Of a DNA stretch of 64,000 nt, positions 49,801 through 58,000 are shown in pieces; position 1 is the stretch's first letter, and the number at the start of each line of letters is the position of its first letter. Under the pieces are notes generated by a model, which saw nothing but the letters and a program-made list of their open reading frames with translations, was not told the origin of the DNA and ran no database searches. This DNA comes from Xenorhabdus szentirmaii DSM 16338 (lineage in GTDB: Bacteria > Pseudomonadota > Gammaproteobacteria > Enterobacterales > Enterobacteriaceae), in NCBI RefSeq assembly GCF_002632585.1, contig NZ_NIBV01000002.1, forward strand, positions 1,878,561 to 1,942,560, read 5' to 3'. A program made the position numbers and the translations under genes.

Positions 49801-52042
49801 TGCCGCGACTTATGCGATGACTTCCCCTGTCGATGTCAATCAGTCCATCCCGATTGGCCGCCCCATTGCCAATACCCGCATTTATTTGCTCGATCCTTAT
49901 GGGCAAGCGGTTTCAATCGGTGCCATCGGCGAAATTCATATTGGCGGCGATGGTGTTGCCCGGGGTTATCTGAATCGCCCTGAGCTGACAGCGGAACGTT
50001 TCCTCCCCGATCCCTTCTCCCCAGAAACCGGGGCCCGCATGTACAAAACCGGCGATCTCGGCCGTTGGTTGCCTGACGGAAACATCGAATACCTCGGCCG
50101 CAATGACGGTCAGGTCAAGCTGCGTGGTTTCCGCATTGAGCTGGGGGAAATCGAAAATACCCTGACGTCCCACCCGCAAGTCCGGCAGGCGGTGGTCATT
50201 GACCGTCAGCATCAGGGGAACCAAGGAAATAAAGTGCTGGCAGCCTATCTGGTCACCACAGGTGGGTTGTCTGATGACACACTGATCAAATATCTCTCTT
50301 CGCGCCTGCCGGAATACATGGTGCCCGCCAGCTTTACCCGACTTGAATTCATTCCCCTGACCCGAAACGGCAAAGTGGATCGCCGCGCCCTGCCGGAACC
50401 TGCCCGGGGAAACAAGGATAACTATATTGCCCCGCGCAATGCACTGGAAACGCAGTTATGTGCCATCTGGCAGGAGGTCCTGAAGCTGGAACACATCAGC
50501 ATTGACGATAACTTTTTCCGCATTGGCGGGGATTCGATTGTCAGTATCCAATTGGTTTCCAAACTGCGGCAGGCGGGCTTTTCCCTACAGGTCAAATCGA
50601 TTTTTGAGGCACCAACCGTGGCACAATTGGCGCAATGGCTGTCACAATCATCCTCCGCCGAAAAAATCATGGCTGAACAAGGGGTATTGAGCGGGGAATT
50701 TGATTTATTGCCTGTCCAGCAAACCTTCTTCAACTGGAACTTAGCAGAACCACACCATTGGAATCAGGCTTTCATGATCCAGCTCCCCGGTGGTATCAGT
50801 TCCGCCCAGATTGAACAAGCCCTAATCAGCCTGACTGAACGACATGATATGCTGCATGCCCGTTTTACAGAAACGGAAAGCGGATACCGTCAATGCTATT
50901 CCGGGGCTGAAACAGTGCCGTCTTTGCATTCCCTCTTGCTGCACAGTGATATCCGGGAATTAAGTCAGGAAGCGCTGCATCAACAATTGACCCAATGGCA
51001 AAGCGGGTTCAATTACAACAATGGGCCGCTGTGGCAAGCCGGTCACTTGACCGGATGCGCCGACGGCAGCGCCCGGTTATTCTTCGCATTCCATCATCTG
51101 ATCATTGATGCAGTCTCTTGGCGGATCATTGCTGAAGATATGCGTTTGCTGTTGCAGGGCATGAGTTTACCCCCAAAAACCAGCAGTTACCGGCAATGGG
51201 TGGCCGCAGTTCACCGTTATGCGCAACAACACCAAAATGAGGCCTCTTATTGGAAACAAGTTGTCGCCGGCAACAATATGACACCAACACTGAATGAGAA
51301 TATTCAGCACAGGTTAAGCATTTCTGCGGAAATGACCGACATCCTGCTGCATGAAGCAAATTCAGGCTATCACACAGAAATTAACGATTTATTGCTGAGT
51401 GCCCTGACAATTGCCTTGCAAGAAACGTTCTCCCACGCCGTGAATTACATTCTTCTGGAAGGCCATGGCCGAGAACCCATTGACAACGCATTGGATCTTT
51501 CCGAAACCGTTGGCTGGTTCACCATCATGTATCCCGTTCGTCTGGAAATGCAGGCGGATATGGAAAAAACCATCATTCATACCAAAGAAATGCTGCGCGC
51601 CATACCAAACAAAGGCATCGGTTACAGTGCATTGCATCAGGCCAGATACCTGACGGGTGAACTGCCGGCCATCAGTTTCAATTATCTCGGACAGTTAGGG
51701 GGTGCCAGCCACCAGGACTGGACCATAACCAATGACAATTGTGGGAATGCTGTCGCCAAAGGAAATGGCAGCCATCTTCTGCTGGGCATCAATGGTGCAG
51801 TTCAGGCAGGAAAATTGCAATTCAGCGTGGATTCCCGCTTACCACAAACCCAAACCGACATGTTTATCAAAGCATTTGAACAATCACTCAATGACATCGT
51901 CCTGACGAGCCAAAACCAGGCGCAATCCGGAGGAATGAAAACCCCCAGTGATTATGGAATCGAAGGTATTTCGATGGAGCGACTTAATCAGCTTACGCAT
52001 CGTTTTGATCATACAGAAAATAAAACTATTTTGGACGTGTAA
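37814..52042 (+). CDS. Non-ribosomal peptide synthetase, four modules (C-A-T)3-C-A-T-E
   Basis: 4742 residues. Module 1: C about 14-430 (HHIIIDG near 145; looks like a starter C domain), A about 465-990, T Ser1032. Module 2: C 1080-1510 (HHIAIDGW near 1213), A 1540-2045, T Ser2087. Module 3: C 2140-2575 (HHIAFDGW), A 2605-3120, T Ser3169. Module 4: C 3225-3655, A 3690-4195, T Ser4241 (GGDSI type), E 4290-4720 (HHLIIDAVSW, EGHGRE, NYLGQ). Specificity codes by eye: A1 and A3 both D-F-W-N-I-G-M-V-H-K, the classic threonine code; A2 D-G-F-A-V-A-S-V-C-K, unassigned; A4 D-A-W-W-L-G-G-T-F-K, valine-like. Three bases separate it from the next gene. An acyl starter unit is inferred, not shown. Confidence 0.95.
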   Translation: MIKSEYIINSNFYNLHPAQEDVFYEQNLYQDSPLHNIGWYTLMEEEVDIVILQQAWNLLYQHIDALRLHISINSDHKAVQYIKNKSDAGLITFQDFSMQSSPEEKAIHWIQQHVDIPINLHKDPLYQASLILITDKKYYFLTKFHHIIIDGLGLFLLHQYVHQLYSCLKTGASTDWLSEIPQYLDSVTQASAYLTSYNYEQDNNYWCNFLKEHEPHQLKPYYQNTGTNNKTITLPLSVKESLYAFCEENKSNLSSVFSCLVGIMMSALTGQQELTFNTVTHGRKTKSEKYTIGMHANVYPVYCHISGTASVAEQIKQIESAIKRSYQHCSFPQSHLARIANSQGFFLPNILIAYEKFSDPAAEMSHVHHYHMHPTIQTHPVTFRLKDYGRDQELKITINYLQQYFSESDVDNMLARLENLLMALIDRPSSPVNELPILLEQERQTLLGIWNQTTPLEYQASQPNTLQKQFEAQAAITPDNIALIFEGETLTYRQLNERANQLACVIREQCQPQGQPKNNAPLQADTLIALYLDRSLEMVVSILAVLKAGGAYVPVSPEYPAERVQFILEDTRSPCVITQQHHLQSLRESTKSLAFQPKLIAADDHSLTESQPTDNLAQINTPSDLAYIIYTSGTTGQPKGVLQTHQNVSRLFAATHRQFQFNQKDTWVLYHTYTFDFSVWELWGALLYGGRLIIPTVECTKDFVQFSQLCAEQKVTVLNQTPGAFYAFIDASLNMEAEFPELRYVIFGGDKLNPMQLQPWWAHYGDQSPSLINMYGITETTVHVTHKKLTPNDPTASSVIGQPLCDLHAYILNSAGHLVPIGTPGELYIGGAGLARGYLNRPELTAERFVENPFATAEDKALGYTRLYKTGDLVRWMPNGELEYLGRNDFQVKIRGYRIELGEIESALASHPQIKQAVVIDHEHKGNKVLAAYLVAEGTDGELSDDTLIRHLSDRLPDYMIPASFTHMGSIPLTLNGKLDRRALPEPVWGNQDGYMAPRNELETQLCTIWLDVLGLERIGIDDNFFRTGGNSLMAIQLIAAIHRQLAREVSLAQIFELKTIARLADHMGVQTQSLIPYLGLERYPLSFAQERMLFIERFEQGANMYHVPYLVQLHDNASLPLLEKAINQVIERHPVMKTVYRIHDDGHEYQHVLENNLAFREQPCNDIDALMETVRAELLKPFDLANEPGFRLHSYITPINPANQHYILFLWHHIAIDGWSVDIFMNELSETYQALQEGRDSRLPPLDITYGDYAVWQRNYLQGEVRERQLTYWQKALAGHEPLALPTDRPRPNHVDYQGRDFSFALDSTLSNQLRALAKTQETTLYTVLLSAFYVTLAKLSGQNDIVLGTPTDNRHLVQTHALIGMFVNSLVLRTQLPQTASVGTLIKQVHSIIIEAKMHQDIPFEQLVDALKIERDTSRHPIFQVMFGLQNFGESLPDSHLPFSLVQTDVPLYSPAKFDLSLFISDGQTNLTGNLNCATSLFDQTTITRMADIYQHVLAAFAADQKQALFELDPLSAQERHTLLHTWNQTDVPCPQDKTLQQQLEAQVEETPDNVALVFEGKTLTYHQLNERANQLAWAIRTHHQQRFDAPMPADTPIALYLDRSLEMVISILAVLKAGGAYVPILPSYPPERVNFILQDTRTRCVISQQHHLTTLAEYTQSFAEQPTLIAADDQTTTASQPVGNPPQINKPTDLAYIIYTSGTTGQPKGVMTEHRNVIHMAAAQEKFFNAPGRSKALMFANYIFDGSVFELFPSLFNGLTIYICNEEERHLPALAELIQQEGIEIAALPPALLKLLTDTELPSLQLLVTAGESPSLDFLEHFSRHSQILNSYGPTEVTVCATEKRYQRGDTTTNIGTAINNARLYVLDSYGNLSPIGTPGELHVGGAGLARGYLNQPELTAARFIENPFASAADKALGYTRLYKTGDLVRWLPNGELEYLGRNDFQVKIRGYRIELGEIENALAAHPQVEQAVVIAHKRQGHDVLAAYLVADSVLSDESLIAYLSVHLPEYMIPASFTRLASIPLTLNGKLDRRALPEPAREIQNSYVAPRNALESQLCTIWQDILGLERVGIDDNFFRIGGNSLMAIKLTAAIREHLSTDITLAQLFERKTAAGLATEIMHSRASEQQTCTVIPRLTSAHYPLSFAQERMLFIEQFEQGTDAYHIPYLVQLENETCLPLLETAINQLAERHPVLKMVYLHHDDGQIHQKMLDTDLSIRSLPPSEDADKLLDAVRAEIATPFDLSTEPSLRLLHYPIHDTKTSEKHYLLMLWHHIAFDGWSVDIFMNELAEIYHALSAGRNSQLPPLDISYGDYAAWQRDYLQGDISERQLAYWQQALAGYEPLALPTDHSRPANVNYQGRDFNFTLEKALSNPLRALAKAQETTLYTVLLSAFYVTLAKLSGQNDIVLGTPANSRHHAQTQPLIGMFVNTLTLRVQLQQTASVETLIEQTHRLVTDAKSHQDMPFEQLVEALGIERDTSRHPIFQVVFTLDDVDENQPDRLNLPFSPVELAEPLYSPAKFDLSLIVSDRHANISGCLNYAVSLFNEATIVRLADTYQRVLAAFVADQKQALFELDVLSPQERHTLLHTWNPLAIAPYSQDQTLQQRFEAQVAAMPDNVALVFEGETLTYRELNARANQLAWVLRKSYQQQHQKPMPVNTLIALYLDRGLEMVISILAVLKAGGAYVPISPEYPSDRVSFILQDTQTPCVLTQQQYLPVLAEYARSQPDSLVMIAADDPALSRSPSGENPVPISGADDLAYVIYTSGTTGKPKGVLQTHHNVARLFTATQEKYHFSHRDTWVLYHAYTFDFSVWELWGALLYGGRLIIPTVECTKDFIQFSQLCAEQKVTVLNQTPGAFYAFVDTSLNTDAAYPQLRLVIFGGDKLNPVQLHPWWNKYGEHSPALVNMYGITETTVHVTYKKLTQNDTVAASNIGRPLNDLSAYVLDDSGGLVPIGAPGELYVGGAGLAPGYLNRPELTAERFIENPFARAEEKGRLYKTGDLVRWLPNGELEYLGRNDFQVKIRGYRIELGEIESVLAAHPQVKQTAVIARKHQNHDVLVAYLVTEPAGDALSVELSDASLVEYLSARLPEYMIPASFTRLASIPLTLNGKLDRRALPEPVWESQDHYAAPRNTLETQLCAIWQDVLGLEQVGIHDNFFRIGGNSLMAIKLTAAIRQRLATDVTLAQLFERKTVAGLATGIEHSSGSGQPACTVIPRLNSTHYPLSFAQERMLFIEQFEQGTDAYHIPYLVQLDNEACLPLLETAINQLAERHSVIKMVYLHHENGQIHPQQWDKPLVIQPTQVCEDADGLLDLVRAEIATPFELSTEPSLRLSHYQIHGKPITDDRSNDKHYLLMLWHHIAFDGWSADIFMDELAEIYSALSAGRDSQLPALDISYGDYAAWQRDYLQGEVGERQLAYWQQTLAGYEPLALPTDHSRPANVNYQGRDFNFTLEKSLSNPLRALAKAQETTLYTVLLSAFYVTLAKLSGQDDIVLGTPTDNRHHAQTQPLIGMFVNSMALRAQLQQTASVETLIGQIHQLVAGAKAHQDMPFEQLVEALGIERDTSRHPIFQVMFTLHRFAESQPDNLNLPFSPVALPETLYSPAKFDLSLFLSDGQSNISGCLNYAVSLFNEATIVGLADTYQRVLAAFVADQKQPLFGIDILSAQERHLLDRWNQTEAPYPQDKTLQQLFEALASQRPDAIAIVFENQKICYGELNQRANRLAHHLIALGVQPDDRVAICLERSPEMVVGILAILKAGGAYVPLDPTYPAERLAYMLEDSAPVVLLTQTAQAGKLSGSIPSRLHDKKVLLDAHAPRFETLPDTNPDAHTLGLTARHLAYVIYTSGSTGQPKGVMVEHRNILRLIINNGFADIGPDDCIAHCANTSFDAATWEIWSALLSGGRMYIVSSTALLEPMRFRQALMDGNVTALWLTVGLFNEYLETLLPVFGQLRYLLVGGDVLNPQKIRQVQSAETQPACLLNGYGPTETTTFAATYAMTSPVDVNQSIPIGRPIANTRIYLLDPYGQAVSIGAIGEIHIGGDGVARGYLNRPELTAERFLPDPFSPETGARMYKTGDLGRWLPDGNIEYLGRNDGQVKLRGFRIELGEIENTLTSHPQVRQAVVIDRQHQGNQGNKVLAAYLVTTGGLSDDTLIKYLSSRLPEYMVPASFTRLEFIPLTRNGKVDRRALPEPARGNKDNYIAPRNALETQLCAIWQEVLKLEHISIDDNFFRIGGDSIVSIQLVSKLRQAGFSLQVKSIFEAPTVAQLAQWLSQSSSAEKIMAEQGVLSGEFDLLPVQQTFFNWNLAEPHHWNQAFMIQLPGGISSAQIEQALISLTERHDMLHARFTETESGYRQCYSGAETVPSLHSLLLHSDIRELSQEALHQQLTQWQSGFNYNNGPLWQAGHLTGCADGSARLFFAFHHLIIDAVSWRIIAEDMRLLLQGMSLPPKTSSYRQWVAAVHRYAQQHQNEASYWKQVVAGNNMTPTLNENIQHRLSISAEMTDILLHEANSGYHTEINDLLLSALTIALQETFSHAVNYILLEGHGREPIDNALDLSETVGWFTIMYPVRLEMQADMEKTIIHTKEMLRAIPNKGIGYSALHQARYLTGELPAISFNYLGQLGGASHQDWTITNDNCGNAVAKGNGSHLLLGINGAVQAGKLQFSVDSRLPQTQTDMFIKAFEQSLNDIVLTSQNQAQSGGMKTPSDYGIEGISMERLNQLTHRFDHTENKTILDV

Positions 52043-52045
52043 AAA

Positions 52046-55000
52046 ATGTTGATGCTATTTAAAGAACTTAACAAAAATCATGTATCACTCTGGGTCTGTG
52101 AAAATAAGTTAAAACTGGCATATACAGGGGATACTCCCCCTGTTCAGCTGATTGATGAAGTTAAGCAGAAAAAAGACAATATATTAGCTTTTCTAAATGA
52201 AAAACGAGTTTTTTCTGAAGAAGCATTCAAGGATTTTATTTTCCGCAAGAATATTGCCAGTGAGCATCACACTAATTCGGGGGTTTCTGCCCCCACCGCC
52301 AAAAATGCAATTGAAGCGATATTCCCGGCTACCAGCTTGCAACAGGGATTTGTTTATCACTATCTGGCTCAACCGCAGGATGATGCTTATCGTGTGCAAT
52401 TGCTGCTGGATTATCATGCCAATGTTGATTCAGCCATTTATCAGCAAGCATGGTTGCTGGCTTCACTGCGATTTCCCATCCTGAGAACTGCCTTTGATTG
52501 GGAAGGGGAAATATTGCAGGTAGTCACCGCGAATCACAGTATTGATTCGAAAAACTTTACCACCAAAGATATCAGCCAGTTAGCAGAAAAAGACCGAAAC
52601 GAAGCGATTGAGGCGATCCAACAACATGATCGCGCCCAGCCTTTTGATTTAAGTCGGCCCGGTTTAGTCCGTTTCACTTTTATCAAACAGGAAGAACAGC
52701 TCATCACCGTGCTGATCACACTGCATCATTGCATCATTGATGGTTGGAGTTACCCCATTTTGTTGCAGGCAGTCCATAAGTATTACAACGAACTGGCACA
52801 GGGATGTTCGCCAAATATCGTGGCAGATAAAGCCTATCTGGCAACCCAACAATATTATCTGGATCATAAAGCAGAAACCGAAGCTTACTGGCGTGAACGC
52901 AAATCACAATTCCACTCAATGCATGTCCACGGAACGAATGACTTATCACCCTTGTTAAGTCATCGCGTTGATTTAGCAAAAATAAAAACCGTTGAGAAGC
53001 CTGCCGGTCAGATCCTCACGATACAAGGAAGTCCTTACGAGCAACTCAAGGATACCTGCCGGGAACAAGGCATTACCCTGAATGTGGCACTGCAATTTGC
53101 CTGGAATAAACTCCTGCACAGTTACACCGGCGATGGGCACACCATTGTCGGCACGACCGTTTCCGGACGCGATGTGCCGGTGGAAGGCATTGAATCCAGC
53201 GTTGGCCTGTATATCAATACCTTGCCGTTGATGGTGCAATGGGAGCAAACAGACAGCATCGCGGCGGTGTTGCAAAACATCCAACAAGATATCGCCGCCC
53301 TCAACAGCCACAGCACAGTTTCGCTATCCAGCCTGCAATCCAATGGCGAACGCTTGTTCCACAGTTTGCTGGTCTTTGAAAACTACCCGCTCCCCGAAGC
53401 GAGCGAAAATAAGGAAGGCATCGGGCATACTCTGACATTCCGTCGTGCCATCGAAAAAGTGGATTATCCGGTATTGCTGATGGCTTACACGCACGATAAC
53501 CGTTTGGTCATAAAATTCAGCTATGGTGAAGACTGGCTGACGGAAAAACAGGCCCAACGTTTGCTGTGCCAGCTTGAACGCATTTTGCACGCAGTGGCAT
53601 ACACCCCGAACCTGCAGCACTCATCAATAACCCTCCTCAGTGAAGAAGAGCGCCATGCCCTGCTGGACAACTGGAACCAGACCGCAGTGCCTTATCCGCA
53701 GGACAAGACCCTGCAACAACAGTTTGAAGCTCAGGCAGCCCAGCGCCCCGATGCCATTGCCGTTATATTTGAAGAGCAAAGGATCAGCTATGGCGAACTC
53801 AACCGGCGCGCCAACCGTCTTGCTCACCATCTGATTGCGCTGGGCGTGCGACCGGATGACCGGGTCGCCATTTGCCTCGAACGCAGCCCGGAAATGGTGG
53901 TGGGGATACTCGCCATCCTCAAGGCCGGCGGAGCTTACGTACCGCTTGATCCGACCTATCCGGCGGAGCGACTGGCCTATATGCTCGAAGATTCCGCCCC
54001 CGTGGTTTTTCTGACCCAGACAGCACAGGCCGGGAAACTGAGCAGCACCGTTCCTTCGATGCTGCATGATAAAATGGTATTGCTTGATGCTCACGCACCA
54101 CGCTTTGAAACTCTGCCGGACACGAATCCGGATACACAGGCCTTGGGGCTGACGTCACGCCATCTGGCCTACGTGATTTACACTTCCGGCTCTACCGGGC
54201 AGCCCAAAGGCGTTATGGTGGAACACCGCAGTGTCCTTCGTCTCACCAGCAATAATGGCTTTGCTGACATAGGCCCCGATGATTGCATTGCCCATTGCGC
54301 CAATATTTCATTTGATGCCGCGACATGGGAAGTCTGGTCCGGATTAGTCCATGGTGCCCGTATCCTGCTGATCCCGGAAAAAACCCTGTTGCATCCCGCT
54401 GAATTTGGTCAGTGCCTGTCATCGGAAGGTGTCAGCGCGCTGTTTCTGACCACCGCCCTGTTTAACCAATATGCAGGCTTGATTGCCCCGTCGTTGTCCG
54501 GACTGCGCTATGTCCTGTTCGGCGGTGAACAGGCGGATAACCGATCCGCCATTCGCCTCAGGGCAGAACATGCACCAAAGCATCTGCTGCATGTTTACGG
54601 GCCGACAGAAACGACCACATTTGCCACCGCTTATGAGATCCCATTGATTGAAAGTGAAGACAAAAAACTTCCCATCGGGCGGCCAATCGGCAATACCCGC
54701 ATCTATATTCTGGACAAACAAGGCCAACCCGTTCCTGTCGGCGCGGCCGGTGAGATCCACATTGGCGGTGCTGGCGTTGCCCGGGGTTATCTGAATCGCC
54801 CTGATCTGACCGCAGAGCGTTTTCTCCCTGATCCGTTCTCACCGCAACCGGACGCCAGAATGTACAAAACCGGCGATCTCGCCCGCTGGTTGCCTGACGG
54901 CAATATAGAATACCTGAGCCGCAATGATTTTCAGGTCAAGCTGCGCGGTTTCCGCATTGAACTGGGAGAAATCGAAAATGTGCTGACAGCTCACCCACAA

Positions 55001-58000
55001 GTCCGGCAGGCGGTCGTGATTGACTGTGACTATAACGGCCATAAAGGGCTGGCCGCTTATCTGATCTCAGAAGGGGCATTGTCAGATGACATGCTGATCC
55101 AGCATTTATCTGATCGGCTGCCGGAATACATGATACCCGCCAGCTTTACCCGTCTCGAAAACCTGCCCCTGACCCGAAACGGCAAAGTGGATCGCCACGC
55201 CCTGCCCAAACCCGCCCTTGGGGATCACGATAATTATGTTGCCCCGCGCAATGCACTGGAAACGCAGTTATGTGCCATCTGGCAGGAGGTCCTGAAGCTG
55301 GAACACATCAGCATTGACGATAACTTTTTCCGCATTGGCGGGGATTCGATTGTCAGTATCCAGCTGGTTTCCAAACTGCGGCAGGCGGGCTTTGCCCTTC
55401 AGGTGAAATCGATTTTTGAAGCGCCCACTGTGGCTCAATTATCACAATTGTTGCTCCAGACTTCCGCCACGGACAAAATCGTTGCAGAACAAGGCCTGTT
55501 GAATGGAGAGTTTGACCTGTTGCCTATCCAGCAGGACTTCTTCAACTGGCATTTGCCAAGCCCACACCATTGGAATCAGGCGTTCATGATCCGTCTGCCC
55601 GGCAATATCCACTATGCCGCGATTGAACAGGCGCTGACCACCCTGACCGGGCGGCATGACATGCTGCGTGTCAGCTTCAGCACGCCCAAGCCTGACACAA
55701 TAAATCCTGCCGGAACAATCCAGAAGCATCGCCAATGTTATTCCGCCAACATGCCGCCTTTGCTTCCCGCGTTACTGCATTGTGATGTCAGCACATTGAA
55801 TGATGTGGAGAAACAGCAGCGATTAACCCAATGGCAAAGTGGCTTTGATTATTGTACCGGGCCATTGTGGCAGGCAGGCCACCTGACCGGATATGCGGAT
55901 GGCAGCGCCCGTCTCTTCTTCGCCTTCCATCATTTGATTATTGATGTCGTGTCATGGCGGATCATTGCTGAAGATATACGCAGGCTATTGCAAGGTGAAA
56001 CGCTGCCGGCGAAAACCAGCAGCTACCGGCAATGGGTCAATGCCGTTCACTGCTATGCCCACAATACTTACAATGCCCATAAGGCCCACAAGGCTCATAA
56101 TGCAAAAAGCCAGCAACAGGAAATCGCCTACTGGCAGCAAGTTGTTGCAGGAAACACCGCCCATCCGGTTTCAGGCAAAGCCAGCCACCACATGCTGGAT
56201 ATTTCCGCGGAACTGACTGACATCCTGCTGCGTGAGGCCAATTCGGGTTATCAGACTGAAATTAATGATTTGCTGCTCAGTGCGCTCACACTGGCATTGC
56301 AAGCCGTTTTCTCAAGCCCCGTCAATCACATCACACTTGAAGGCCACGGTCGGGAAGCCATTGATGACACATTGGATGTTTCAGAAACCGTGGGCTGGTT
56401 TACTACCATGTACCCTGTTCGTCTGGCTATGCAGGATGAGATTGCTGAGACGATTATTCACACCAAAGAAATGCTCCGGGCAGTGCCAAACAAAGGCATT
56501 GGCTATGGCGCATTGCGTCAGGTCGGATATTTGACCGGAAATTTACCGGCGATCAGTTTCAACTATCTCGGTCAGTTGGGCGGTGAAACCGGACAAGATT
56601 GGTTACTCACCAGCGATGAGTGCGGAATTGCAGTGGCTGACGATAATCATAGCCATTTGTTGCTGAATATTAACGGCCTGATCCAAGCAGGTACTTTGCA
56701 ATTCAACGTCAGTTCCCGTTTGCCGGAAGCACAGACAACCACATTTATCACCGCATTTGAGCAGGCACTCCATTCGGTCATTACCGCGGGCCAAAAGCAG
56801 GCTCAACTGGGCGGGATAAGAACACCAAGCGACTATGGCATTGAAGGGGTTTCAACCCGGCTTTTGCGTCATCTTCAGCAGAAATACCCGATTGAAGCGC
56901 TGTATCCTGCCACCAGCTTGCAACAGGGATTTATCTATCATCATCTCACCCAGCCGCAAGATGATGCCTACCGCGTACAATTGCTGCTGGATTACCACAC
57001 TGATTTGAACATTACCGCTTATCAGAAAGCATGGTCGCTGGCCTCACTGCGTTTTCCCATTCTCAGAACGGCATTTAACTGGGACGAAGAGGTGCTGCAA
57101 ATTGCAACCGAAGGGGCAAGTATTCGTGCGGAAAATTTCGGGATCAACGATATCAGCCAATTGTCCGAAGAAGAACGGAACAGCGCAATTAATGCGATCC
57201 AACAACATGACCGTGCCCTGCCGTTTGATTTCAGCCAGCCCGGATTAATTCGCTTTACCGTCATCAAACAGCATGAACAGTTGGTCACTGTCCTGATCAC
57301 AAAGCACCACGCGATTATCGATGGCTGGAGCAATCCGATTTTACTGCAAACCGTGCATGAGTATTACAACGAACTGGCACAAGGCCGTACTCCGCAAATT
57401 GTGGCAGATCATGCCTATCTGGCAACCCAGCATTACTACCTGCACCATAAAGCAGAAATTGAAGCCTATTGGGCTGAACGCAAGGCACAATTCCACGGCA
57501 TCAATGATCTCTCGGCTTTGTTAAGCCATCATGTTGATTTGGCACAGGTAAAATCGATAGAACGCCCGATGGAACAAACTGTCACCCTGCAAGGGGATGC
57601 TTATCAACAGCTGAAAAAAATGTCCCGGGAACACGGCATTACATTAAATGCCATGTTGCAATTTGCCTGGCATAAACTGCTGCACAGCTACACCGGTGAT
57701 GAACAAACCATTGTCGGCACCACAGTCTCCGGCCGCGATGTACCGGTAGCGGGGATTGAATCCAGCGTTGGCCTGTATATCAATACCTTGCCGCTGATGG
57801 TTCAGTGGGACAAAGCCAACAACATTATCAGTGTGCTGCAGGAAATACAGAAAGATATCGCTTCACTCAACAGCTACAGCGCCGTATCACTCACCAATTT
57901 ACAATCTGGCGGAGAACGGCTATTCCACTCCTTACTGGTTTTTGAAAATTACCCCGCCCCTGTTATCGGGGATAATTCGGCCGATGGAAGCGATAACGGG

